In this document: one piece after another, positions 1 to 8,264 of the stretch
Numbering within the stretch: position 1 is the first letter of the stretch
Layout of the letters: the number at the start of each line of letters is the position of its first letter
Source: Siccibacter colletis
GTDB lineage: Bacteria; Pseudomonadota; Gammaproteobacteria; Enterobacterales; Enterobacteriaceae
Assembly: GCF_000696575.1 (NCBI RefSeq)
Contig: NZ_JMSQ01000005.1
Coordinates: 62,001-126,000 of the forward strand
Length of the DNA: 64,000 bases
Direction: 5' to 3'
Program-made: the position numbers and the translations under genes
Notes under the pieces: generated by a model
Told to the model about the DNA's origin: nothing
The model's database searches: none
What the model saw: only the letters and a program-made list of their open reading frames with translations

Positions 1-1054
1 CCCTCAGCCGCTCACCGCCGAACATCTCCCCGCTCGCGCTTTCGCACTCAGCGATGCCGTCGCTGTAAAGACAGAGCCGCTCGCCCGCCGCCAGCCGGAA
101 GGCCGTATCCTCCCAGCTCAAATCAGTAAACAATCCCACCGGCGGGCCGCCGAGACCGACATCGCGCAGCGCACCGTCGCGCGCCACAATAAACGGGGTC
201 GGATGCCCGGCCTGGCACAGCACGCCCGCGCCGGTGTCACACGCGATAACGCCGTAGACGAGGGTGAAGTAGCTCAGCACGTCATCGCTTTCGGCGCAGA
301 AACGCTGATTGAGGATGTGGACTACCTCGCGCGGCGCGCGGGCCGTCTCACCATCAAACAGAAAGCGCTCCACGGTGCGACCATGAGTAAACTGACGCGC
401 CACCGCCACCGACATCATTGCTGCACTCACGCCGTGCCCGGAGACGTCCACGCTATAAAACGCCACCGTGCGATCGTCGAGGGGAAAGAAATTAAACACG
501 TCGCCGGAGACCCAGGCCGACGGCAAAAACAGCCAGTCGGCTTCCCAGCTGCCGTGGCGCAACGCGTGGGGCGGCAGAATGCTGCTTTGCAGACGGGCAG
601 CCGCCTGTAAATCAAGCTCGATCTGCTTCAGGGCATCGGTCAGTCGGGCATTGCGCGTCGCCAGCGTCATCTCCAGCTGTAAAATACGCGCCCCGGCGTG
701 CAGCCGCGCCTGAAGCTCAATCTGATTGACCGGCTTGCGCAGAAAATCGTCCGCCCCGGCGGCGAACCCGACGCGCAGATCGTCCACGCTGTCGCGGGCC
801 GTCAGCAGGACGAGATAGATGTAACGATCCTGGAAGCGTTCGCGGATCGCCCGGCACAGCGTCACGCCATCCATCACCGGCATCTCCCAGTCGCTGAGTA
901 CCAGATTTATCGGGTGCGCCGCCAGCAGCGCCAGCGCCGCTTCGCCATCCTCCGCCTCATAGACGCAGTAGCCCCACTGGGTGAGCAATCCGGTCAGCAG
1001 ACGACGCCACACCGGCGCATCATCCACCACCAGCACGGTCTGTTCGTTATCCAT
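1..1054 (-). CDS. Response regulator fused to PP2C (SpoIIE-type) phosphatase, 3' end off the window
   Basis: The frame opens at ATG 1054 and stays open to the left edge, so about 351 residues are visible and the C-terminus is missing. Residues 1-125 form a receiver domain with the acidic pair D11-D12, phospho-acceptor D55 and a KPV motif near the end. A helical linker (about 125-165) follows, then a PPM/SpoIIE phosphatase with SGDVF, VDVSGHG, an AGHPTPF segment and YSDGIAE, which supply the usual metal-binding aspartates. In this family phosphorylation of the receiver controls a serine/threonine phosphatase acting on a partner protein such as an anti-sigma antagonist; no partner is visible here. 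It is the last visible gene of a leftward operon with the barrel and OpgC genes and may be the output of the hybrid kinase at 9662. Confidence 0.85.
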   Translation of the reverse strand, partial: MDNEQTVLVVDDAPVWRRLLTGLLTQWGYCVYEAEDGEAALALLAAHPINLVLSDWEMPVMDGVTLCRAIRERFQDRYIYLVLLTARDSVDDLRVGFAAGADDFLRKPVNQIELQARLHAGARILQLEMTLATRNARLTDALKQIELDLQAAARLQSSILPPHALRHGSWEADWLFLPSAWVSGDVFNFFPLDDRTVAFYSVDVSGHGVSAAMMSVAVARQFTHGRTVERFLFDGETARAPREVVHILNQRFCAESDDVLSYFTLVYGVIACDTGAGVLCQAGHPTPFIVARDGALRDVGLGGPPVGLFTDLSWEDTAFRLAAGERLCLYSDGIAECESASGEMFGGERLR

Positions 1055-1063
1055 ACGCTCTCC

Positions 1064-1978
1064 TCAGATCGGTAAAAACCAGATCAGGCTGATGGTCCCC
1101 TCCCGGAAGCGCGCATTGCCGCCGTTGCCGGGAAAACGCGTGCCGCTGTAGTTGCTGTACTGAATGGAGAACGATCCGGGGGTGTAACCCGCATAGCCGA
1201 AGCTGTAGCTGTAGTCCCCGTTCCACGGCTGCTGCTGGCTACCGTCCGGGAACCAGAACGCGGTGGCGCGCAAAAAGAAGTGCTGTTTGAGGGTATACCC
1301 GCAGCCCCCCAGCACCACGTTTTTGTTGGCGCGAATGTCGTTATCCTTCAGCGAGTAGTAGCGCGGCACCCAGCTGTACCCGACCTGACAGATGATCGAA
1401 TCCCCTTTGTTGATCAGCAGCGGCGCTTCCACCGCTTTAGGCAGCGAGAACTTGTAGGCGAAGGTAAACGCGCCCTGCTCGAAATAGGTGCGGCGGCTGT
1501 TGCCCGAGGGGAAGAAGTGGTTATCACCGTAGTTGCTGTAGACCGCGCTGAAGGTGTTAGCGTGCCAGTCGTCATATCCGAAGCTGTAGCGAAAGTCAGC
1601 GGTATAGCGGCTGGCATCGGCGATTGGCACCCGGTTGGTGATGTTGGCGAACCAGTAGCTGTACGGGGAGTACTGCAAACTGAGGTTAAGCAGCTGGTTT
1701 ACCTTTCTCTTCTGCTGCGCGGATTCCGAGCCGTTAGGGATGGTCAATAGCTGCTCTTTCAGCCCGCTGCTGACGCTGAGCGCACCGGAAAACTTATCAT
1801 CATTGCCCGAGAATAAACGCCCCCAGCGGCTGGTAAATACCCCCGCCTGAATCGGCTCGCCCTGTACCGCCGCCGTGTCGCTCTCTGTCGGGGCCGTCGT
1901 CTCTGCATGCAGCGACGCGCTGCACAGCACCCCGAGCAGTAGTGGAGAAAACCTGGTTGCGCACCCGCCCTGCGACAT
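1064..1978 (-). CDS. Probable outer-membrane beta-barrel protein
   Basis: A 304-residue protein with a signal peptide (hydrophobic LLLGVLCSASLHA, cleavage near residue 25). The mature part is rich in alternating aromatic and polar residues (many YS, YW, FR and SFGY pairs) and ends in a hydrophobic strand, LIWFLPI, as outer-membrane barrels do. I cannot assign a named family; YaiO-like or exopolysaccharide-export barrels are possible. An AGGAG Shine-Dalgarno lies 5 bases before ATG 1978. The gene starts 13 bases after the OpgC-like gene ends and is followed by the regulator-phosphatase, so it is probably cotranscribed with both. Export or anchoring of the polymer made by the divergent operon is an inference from position. 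Confidence 0.7.
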   Translation of the reverse strand: MSQGGCATRFSPLLLGVLCSASLHAETTAPTESDTAAVQGEPIQAGVFTSRWGRLFSGNDDKFSGALSVSSGLKEQLLTIPNGSESAQQKRKVNQLLNLSLQYSPYSYWFANITNRVPIADASRYTADFRYSFGYDDWHANTFSAVYSNYGDNHFFPSGNSRRTYFEQGAFTFAYKFSLPKAVEAPLLINKGDSIICQVGYSWVPRYYSLKDNDIRANKNVVLGGCGYTLKQHFFLRATAFWFPDGSQQQPWNGDYSYSFGYAGYTPGSFSIQYSNYSGTRFPGNGGNARFREGTISLIWFLPI

Positions 1979-1990
1979 GTCGTGCTCCTC

Positions 1991-3211
1991 TTAATTGGGA
2001 ATAAAGCGTCCGCCAATCTCTTTTTTTGCCATCCACCACAGCACCCCGAGCGCCACAGCGTGGATCAGGGTGTTGCGTAACCATGCCTGTTGCCAGAGAT
2101 CGAAATGCACGATTTGACTCACCGCCAGCACCACAAAGACGTGAATGATGAAGGTGTAAAGCGAGTGCTGGCCCAGCGGGATCAGGAACCAGCCCAGCGC
2201 CCGCTCCAGCGGATGCCAGCATAGGGTCAGTACCAGATACACCGTCACGATCAGGCAGAAATCGTTCAGCACGCGGAACGGGCCGAGGCCGTTTTTGGCG
2301 GCCAGCGTGTGATAGAACCCGTTGAAGTCCGCCGGCGGGATAACGTGCATCAGCAGGCCGGGCGGCATAAAGGGGTTTGTATGGTTCTGGGCAATGAACA
2401 TCATCCCCAGCGCGAACAGCACCATCAGGCTGATGACGAGTCTGCCCGGCAGGGTGCGTGCCAGCGACATCAGTTCGTCTTTGTACCAGCCGCAGCTCAT
2501 CCCCAGCACGTAGATGAGCTGCCAGGCCATCATCGGGAAGGCAAACTCAAATTCTGCATCGGTCAGCCGCACCGGCCAGAGTTGATAACTGATATAGATT
2601 GCAAGGGATAACACCACCAGCCAGGCGACGCGCCCGGCGTGTAAAAACCATAAATAAACCGGGCTTATTAACAGCAGACAAATATAAAGCCCCAGTATTT
2701 GCGTCTGGTGTGGGCCTATTTGCAAAAATAAAATGATATTAAACCAGGTCTCTTTTATCTGCGGCGTAGTCGGGAAAAGCGACCAGGCAGTTCCGGAGTA
2801 GCGGTCAACAAAGTGTGAAACCTCGAAGGTATTAATCCAGGGAAGATAAGACATTAACAGAATAATTAAAATGATAACGATATTGACCTGATATATTTTG
2901 AAGGCGCGCCGCCACAGATTCCAGGATAGCGTCAGCAACACTTCCTTTTGCAGGCGCTGACGATTCAACATACCAAGCATAAATCCGGATAAAATAACGA
3001 ACCCTTCGGCTCCGGTTGTTAATCCAAACCGCTCCCAGGTCAATATATTAAATAGCGACATAACTTCAGTATGCGCGACGACCATCATCACCAGTGCGAT
3101 ACCGCGCAGCATATCGATACGGAGATCGCGCCGTCCAGGCACGGTATAACGCCAGCTGCGCACCCTCTCACGCACCGACTGGCGATGCGACACCGAAACC
3201 GTATCCACCAT
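1991..3211 (-). CDS. OpgC-family membrane acyltransferase
   Basis: A 406-residue protein with about ten hydrophobic helices. The N-terminal cytoplasmic stretch is followed by RDLRIDMLRGIALVMMVVAH, the signature start of OpgC and acyltransferase-3 proteins (R-x-D-x-x-RG with a downstream H). The GAEGFVILSGFMLG segment after it also fits OpgC. E. coli OpgC transfers succinyl groups to osmoregulated periplasmic glucans. Here the substrate is more likely the product of the divergent glycosyltransferase operon, because no opgGH genes are present. It is the first gene of the leftward operon, and its start is 318 bases from the start of the glycosyltransferase. The length is close to OpgC (about 385). 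Confidence 0.85.
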   Translation of the reverse strand: MVDTVSVSHRQSVRERVRSWRYTVPGRRDLRIDMLRGIALVMMVVAHTEVMSLFNILTWERFGLTTGAEGFVILSGFMLGMLNRQRLQKEVLLTLSWNLWRRAFKIYQVNIVIILIILLMSYLPWINTFEVSHFVDRYSGTAWSLFPTTPQIKETWFNIILFLQIGPHQTQILGLYICLLLISPVYLWFLHAGRVAWLVVLSLAIYISYQLWPVRLTDAEFEFAFPMMAWQLIYVLGMSCGWYKDELMSLARTLPGRLVISLMVLFALGMMFIAQNHTNPFMPPGLLMHVIPPADFNGFYHTLAAKNGLGPFRVLNDFCLIVTVYLVLTLCWHPLERALGWFLIPLGQHSLYTFIIHVFVVLAVSQIVHFDLWQQAWLRNTLIHAVALGVLWWMAKKEIGGRFIPN

Positions 3212-3529
3212 AATCCGTATTCCAGAAAAGAGCGCTGGCAGAAACCCTGTGTCGCGCTTCGCTTAATTATCAGACTTGTTAATATTAATGTAGTGCAGAT
3301 GCGCAAAGTGTAAAGAGACAATTAATCATCACCCCTTAAACGTTTTTTAAATCGTCTTTCAACGGTTTAATAAAATTATTTAGCGCTTATTCTGCCGTTT
3401 TCTTGCAAAGGCAATGCTTGCATCTATGATTTTCAATAATAACGTTTTCAGTAACCTGCCTTTTTGGCTACAGGATATATTCTTGTGGGTCAGGCGCTGA
3501 ATATCACTTTCTTGTAAGTCGGGTGCTGG
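3212..3529. promoter_or_regulatory. Divergent promoter region of the polysaccharide locus
   Basis: This AT-rich 318-base gap separates the leftward acyltransferase operon from the rightward glycosyltransferase operon. The best rightward sigma-70 match is TTGCAA at 3403-3408, a 16-base spacer and TATGAT at 3425-3430. That would leave a leader of about 95 bases before ATG 3530, long enough for post-transcriptional control. The Shine-Dalgarno before ATG 3530 is weak (GGGTGCTGG). I could not pick a convincing leftward promoter. Confidence 0.5.
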
Positions 3530-5353
3530 ATGCCAAAGTATTATTTCTCACGATTCGAACACCGTAAGCCGCCTGAACCTCTGCGTACGCCGCCCTGGAT
3601 GATGCGACTGTGGCAGGTGCTTGCCGTTGCGGGCCTGATCCTGGGTGCCAATTATATTCGCTGGCGCTGGATGGAATCGCTGAATATGGACGCCCTGTGG
3701 TATGCGGTGCCGCTGGCGTTGGCAGAAACTCTCGCCTGGATCGGCACCCTGCTGTTCACCATCAACATCTGGCAGGTGAAAGACCCGAAATGCCCTCCGC
3801 CGCCGGAGGATATTAATCAGTGCCTGGTCCCGCAGGATCGGGGTGAATCGCGTCCGCCTAAGGTCGATCTGTTTATCGCTACTTACTCTGAGGACGTGGA
3901 GCTGGTGCGGCTCTCGATCCAGGACGCGCTGAAAATGCGCTATCCGTCAGAAATTATTTACCGTATTCACGTGCTTGATGACGGTCGTCGCCCGGAGATG
4001 CGCGCGGTGTGCGAAGAGGAAGGGGTCAACTACATCACCCGCGACAATAATATCGGCTATAAGGCGGGCAATATCCGCAACGGCATGGAACATACCGACG
4101 GCGACTTTCTGGTTATCTGCGATGCCGATACGCGGGTGTTCCCTACCCTGCTCACCCATACGCTGGGCTATTTCCGCGACCCGGACGTCGCCTGGGTGCA
4201 GACCCCGCAGTGGTTTTTCGATCTCCCCGAAGGCGAGCGGCTTCACGCCTGGCTGAAGCGCAAAGTGGGCCTGCCGGGCTATCTGTTCGGGCGCGTAACC
4301 GAGGGTATTTTTGGCCGTCTGACCATCGGCAGCGACCCGTTCTTCAACGACCCGCGGATGTTTTACGATGTCATTCTGCGCCGCCGTAACTGGGCCAACG
4401 CGGCCTTCTGCTGCGGCGCGGCAAGCGTGCACCGCCGGGAGGCGGTAATGCAGGCGGCGCTGCGCGGCTACGTCTTTACGGTGGAAGAGGAGATCGCCCG
4501 CTACACCGGCACTATCCGCGATGAGGATACCCGCGCCGCGCTGAGCCGCGCCATGCTTCCTCACGTCATCAGCGATACCGAACTGACGCCTTACAAATTC
4601 CACGTCTCGGAGGATATTTACACCTCCATCGTGCTGCACGGCGACAGCGAGCGGCGCTGGCGCTCGGTGATGCACCCCACTATCGAATCGAAAATGCTCT
4701 CGCCGCAGGATCTGCTGACCTGGATGATCCAGCGCTTCAAATACGCCGCAGGCTCGCTGGACATTCTGTTTCACGACAAAGTCTTCAGCCGCCGTCGTTT
4801 CCGCCTCAGCCCCGGCCAGACCCTGATGTACGCTACCACCTTCTGGTCCTATCTGGCCTGCGTCTGGAATGCGGTATTCCTCATCTCGCCGTTAATTTAC
4901 CTGTTCACCGGCATCCCACCGGTGTCGGCCTACTCCGAGCCGTTTTATCTGCACTTCCTGCCGTTTTTCATCATCAGCGAACTGGCATTTATGTTCGGCA
5001 CCTGGGGGATTTCAGCCTGGGACGGGCGCGCCTCTTACCTCTCGTTCTTCTCGGTCAACCTGCGCGCGCTCAATACCGTGCTGCGCGGCGAGAAAATCAA
5101 ATTTGATGTTACCCCGAAGGAGCGCCAGACCGGGCGCTTCCTGTACCTGGTGAAGCCGCAGATCGCCATTGTAGTGCTAACCCTGCTGGGGCTGATCTGG
5201 GGCGGTATTCAGGTGGCACGCGGTCAGGTCGATGACCCGTCCGGCTACGTGATCAATATTTTCTGGGGCGGGGTAAACATCGCCGCCATGCTACCGATGA
5301 TCATGGCCGCGATGTGGACGCCGCCTGAAACGCAGGAGGCGGAAAACGCATGA
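3530..5353 (+). CDS. BcsA-like processive family 2 glycosyltransferase without PilZ
   Basis: A 607-residue inner-membrane glycosyltransferase. Two N-terminal transmembrane helices (about 27-45 and 57-80) precede a cytoplasmic GT2 domain with the DDG motif at 150-152, DAD at 198-200, SED at 360-362 in the place of TED, and QRFKY at 401-405 in the place of QxxRW. Several C-terminal helices follow (about 432-600). This is the cellulose/beta-glucan synthase layout. The protein ends soon after the last helices, so the C-terminal PilZ domain of BcsA is absent and direct c-di-GMP activation is not expected. It heads an operon with DUF3131 proteins instead of bcsB, bcsZ and bcsC. The polymer is probably a beta-linked glucan or related polysaccharide; linkage and sugar cannot be read from the sequence. 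Confidence 0.9.
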   Translation: MPKYYFSRFEHRKPPEPLRTPPWMMRLWQVLAVAGLILGANYIRWRWMESLNMDALWYAVPLALAETLAWIGTLLFTINIWQVKDPKCPPPPEDINQCLVPQDRGESRPPKVDLFIATYSEDVELVRLSIQDALKMRYPSEIIYRIHVLDDGRRPEMRAVCEEEGVNYITRDNNIGYKAGNIRNGMEHTDGDFLVICDADTRVFPTLLTHTLGYFRDPDVAWVQTPQWFFDLPEGERLHAWLKRKVGLPGYLFGRVTEGIFGRLTIGSDPFFNDPRMFYDVILRRRNWANAAFCCGAASVHRREAVMQAALRGYVFTVEEEIARYTGTIRDEDTRAALSRAMLPHVISDTELTPYKFHVSEDIYTSIVLHGDSERRWRSVMHPTIESKMLSPQDLLTWMIQRFKYAAGSLDILFHDKVFSRRRFRLSPGQTLMYATTFWSYLACVWNAVFLISPLIYLFTGIPPVSAYSEPFYLHFLPFFIISELAFMFGTWGISAWDGRASYLSFFSVNLRALNTVLRGEKIKFDVTPKERQTGRFLYLVKPQIAIVVLTLLGLIWGGIQVARGQVDDPSGYVINIFWGGVNIAAMLPMIMAAMWTPPETQEAENA

Positions 5354-6717
5354 GTATCCGGCATGGGATCCGCAGCGCACGCAGCTACCTGACTATTCTT
5401 ATCGGCTTTATGGTTGGCTTTGCCATTGTGCTGTGGGTGGAGCAGCAGATGCCAAAGCGGATTGAAACCGCCGAGGGGATAGTGCTGAGCAAAGATTTCC
5501 CGGCCCTGCCCGCTACACGCGCCCTGACGCTGGACGAAGCGCTCTGGGCACGGGTGGCGTGGCAGTATTTTGTCAACAATACCCAGCCCAATGGCCTGGT
5601 GAACGCCGAGGCGTCGCAGCCCTGGTTCAGCCTGTGGAGTACCGGCAGCTATCTGCTGGCCAGCATCTCGGCGTATCAGCTGCATATCATTTCCCGCAGT
5701 GAGTTTGACGACCGCATCCTCAGCGCGCTGGAGACGCTCGGCACCCTGCCGCTGCTTGATAACGGCCATCCCGCCACGTACTACCACGCCGAAACCCTGA
5801 CACCGCTGACGGGCAGTGATGACAATTCTGGCTCGGCTATCGACATGGGGCGGCTGATGATACCGCTGCAAATCCTGCTCTGGCGCTACCCTGAGCATGC
5901 GCTGGCGGTGCAGCAGTTACTGAGCAAATGGCATCTTGACGACCTGATTGCCGCAAGCGGGCCGCAAAATACTAACCTGCCGGTCACCCGCTGGGTGATG
6001 CGCGCAGACGAAAGCCGCAGCAGCTATGGCTACCGGCTTTATGCCAGCAACATGTTACGCACCATCAATACCGCATCAGGCCTCGCGGTGACCCAGCCGC
6101 CGGACGGCCTGAAGATGATAGAGATCGACAGCATCATGGTGCCAGACGAGGGACTGCGCACGCCCTGGGGCAAACAGCCGTCGCTGGTTACCCTGCCATA
6201 TGTGCTCACTGGTCTGGAGCAGGGCTTTGACGCGCGCAGCGGCGAGATCGCCTGGCGCATCATGCAGATCCTGCAAAAACGCAGCCAGTACGAAGACCAG
6301 AGCGTCACCATTAACACCGACTATGCCGAGCAGGCACCGGACTACACCGCCAGCCAGCCGGACAGCCAGCCGCTGACCCGTACCGCGACGGAAAACGTGG
6401 TTGAACCCGATACCAATCCGGCCGCCAGAGCGCTGTTGTCCACCCGTGGCGCGTTTGGCTGGTATGCCCTGTTCCGTAACAACTGGAGCAACGCCATGCG
6501 CCAGCACATGCTGCCGATGCTGGAGCCGGGCCAGGGCTGGAAGTCCGGCTACAACATCGATGGCAGCGTTAACCCGAAAATCGAAGCGGATACCAATGCC
6601 GTCATTCTTGAAAGCCTGAACTACATCACCAGCGGACAGCTGCTCTGCCTCGGCTGCCTGTCAAGAGCGGGCGCGGCAGACACCGATAATGCACAAGAAG
6701 GAGTGACACCAGAATGA
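5350..6717 (+). CDS. DUF3131 protein, membrane-anchored (first of three)
   Basis: A 455-residue protein whose ATGA start overlaps the glycosyltransferase stop, indicating translational coupling. One N-terminal helix (about 14-30) anchors a periplasmic DUF3131 domain. Its opening block reads WARVAWQYFVNNTQP, then GLVNA and a W-S/T-x-GSYLLA stretch. A later block is SAIDMGRLMIPLQIL, and near the C-terminus are GWYALF and EADTNAVILESL. The same blocks recur in the next two genes, so the three are paralogues. DUF3131 belongs to the six-hairpin glycosidase-like fold group, so a role in polymer trimming or transfer, analogous to BcsZ in cellulose loci, is plausible but unproven. It is the most divergent of the three and ends with a CLGCL pair of cysteines. 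Confidence 0.85.
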   Translation: MSIRHGIRSARSYLTILIGFMVGFAIVLWVEQQMPKRIETAEGIVLSKDFPALPATRALTLDEALWARVAWQYFVNNTQPNGLVNAEASQPWFSLWSTGSYLLASISAYQLHIISRSEFDDRILSALETLGTLPLLDNGHPATYYHAETLTPLTGSDDNSGSAIDMGRLMIPLQILLWRYPEHALAVQQLLSKWHLDDLIAASGPQNTNLPVTRWVMRADESRSSYGYRLYASNMLRTINTASGLAVTQPPDGLKMIEIDSIMVPDEGLRTPWGKQPSLVTLPYVLTGLEQGFDARSGEIAWRIMQILQKRSQYEDQSVTINTDYAEQAPDYTASQPDSQPLTRTATENVVEPDTNPAARALLSTRGAFGWYALFRNNWSNAMRQHMLPMLEPGQGWKSGYNIDGSVNPKIEADTNAVILESLNYITSGQLLCLGCLSRAGAADTDNAQEGVTPE

Positions 6718-8264
6718 GATGCTTACCGCGACACTTAGGGCTGACAACTGCCCTGCTGATCTCGCTGCTGTTCACCCTTCCCGACACCCAGGCCGCCACC
6801 ACGCTGCCGGCATCGGACTACCCGGTGCGCCAGGGCGAGCTGAGCGAGCGTGAAATGGCGATGGCGAAGAACGCCTGGCAATATTTTGTCGCCAATACCC
6901 AGCCCACCACCGGGCTGGTGAACGCGGTAAACAAATATCCGTCCACCACCATGTGGGACAGCGCCTCCTATCTGGCTGCTATGACCGCCGCCCGCGAGCT
7001 GGGAATAATCGATAAAGCCGAGTTTGACCGCCGCATGCTGCAGCTTATGGCGACGCTGAACAAGCTCTCCCTGTTCCAGAATCAGGTGCCCAATAAGGCT
7101 TACAACACCATTACCGGGCAGAAGGTGAACTACCTGAACAAACCCGGTGAGATCGGTTTTTCCGCCATCGATATTGGCCGCATGATGGTGTGGCTGAAGA
7201 TCATCAAAGAGCGTTACCCGGAATACAGCAACAGCATTGATAACGTGGTGCTGGGCTGGGACTTCACCAACGTGGTGGACGACTGCGGCACCATGACCGG
7301 CGCCTACGTTGACGGACAGAAAAAGGTGCAGTACGTGCAGGAAGGCCGTCTGGGCTATGAAGAGTATGCCGCCGCGGGCTATCAGCTGTGGGGCTTTACT
7401 ACCTGCCAGGCCAGCCGCCCCGAGCCTTACGCGCTGGCAGAGATCTACTGTGTGCTGGTGCCGTTTGACTCGCGCGACCCGCGTCTGACCCAGCAGCATA
7501 ACTATGTAGTAACCGAGTCCTATCTGCTGCACGGTCTGGAGCTGGGCTGGGATAACGCCGATGACCGCGACGATGACGTCAAAGACTACAGCCATCCGTG
7601 GATGAAAAACTTTGCCGACCGCGTCTATCAGGCCCAGGAGAACCGCTACACCATTACCGGCATCTTATCGGCGCGCTCCGAGCATCAGCTCGATAAAGCG
7701 CCGTACTTCGTGTACGACACCGTCTACAGCGACGGCTTTAACTGGAACACCATTACCGATAAGGGCCAGTACGTGCCCAATGTCGCCGCCGTCTCGCTCA
7801 AGGCAGCGCTCGGCATGTGGGCGCTGTGGGAGTCGCCCTACACCGACCGCCTGTTTGATGCCATTGAAAATGCCGATGAACAGGGCAAAGGCTATTACGA
7901 AGGGCTGTATGAAAACGGCGACGGCCCGATCAAGGAGTTCACCGCCAACAACAACGGCATCATGCTCGAAGCGCTGCTGTTTAAAAAACAGGGCAAGCTG
8001 CTGCAGTTCAACAGCAACGATCCGCGCAAGAAAGGCTTTGCGCCGTCGATGTGGGAGAAGCGGCTGGTGGATACCTTTGAGGAGAACAACGGTCGCCGCA
8101 ACCGCCCGTTCCTGGAACCGACGCCGGGTATCAAAAACTGGTGTGAGCAGACCGGCACCGCGTTACGCACCGCACCCGCCTGCGCTGCCTGCAAATGCAC
8201 GCGCTGCGACAGCAATGCCCCTGTGAAACTGCCTCCGGTAGCCGCGACATGCTTAAAACAGTAA
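6714..8264 (+). CDS. DUF3131 protein, secreted, with cysteine-rich tail (second of three)
   Basis: A 516-residue protein overlapping the previous gene by ATGA. A classical signal peptide ends near residue 27 (LPDTQAAT), so the product is periplasmic. It is the fullest copy of the DUF3131 domain: KNAWQYFVANTQP, GLVNAVNKYPS, SAIDIGRMMVWLKII, GFTTCQASRP, a long central insert with DRDDDVKDY, then GMWALW and EFTANNNGIMLEAL. The C-terminus after about residue 470 is distinct from the paralogues and carries a cluster of cysteines (WCEQ, CAACKCTRC, then a final C), which suggests disulphides or a bound metal. A catalytic role on the polymer made by the neighbouring glycosyltransferase is inferred from fold and context only. 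Confidence 0.85.
   Translation: MRCLPRHLGLTTALLISLLFTLPDTQAATTLPASDYPVRQGELSEREMAMAKNAWQYFVANTQPTTGLVNAVNKYPSTTMWDSASYLAAMTAARELGIIDKAEFDRRMLQLMATLNKLSLFQNQVPNKAYNTITGQKVNYLNKPGEIGFSAIDIGRMMVWLKIIKERYPEYSNSIDNVVLGWDFTNVVDDCGTMTGAYVDGQKKVQYVQEGRLGYEEYAAAGYQLWGFTTCQASRPEPYALAEIYCVLVPFDSRDPRLTQQHNYVVTESYLLHGLELGWDNADDRDDDVKDYSHPWMKNFADRVYQAQENRYTITGILSARSEHQLDKAPYFVYDTVYSDGFNWNTITDKGQYVPNVAAVSLKAALGMWALWESPYTDRLFDAIENADEQGKGYYEGLYENGDGPIKEFTANNNGIMLEALLFKKQGKLLQFNSNDPRKKGFAPSMWEKRLVDTFEENNGRRNRPFLEPTPGIKNWCEQTGTALRTAPACAACKCTRCDSNAPVKLPPVAATCLKQ

Noticed and set aside
3530-5353. Identification of the synthase as BcsA of a cellulose operon
   Set aside because: There is no PilZ domain and no bcsB, bcsZ, bcsC or bcsQ neighbour; the partner genes are different.
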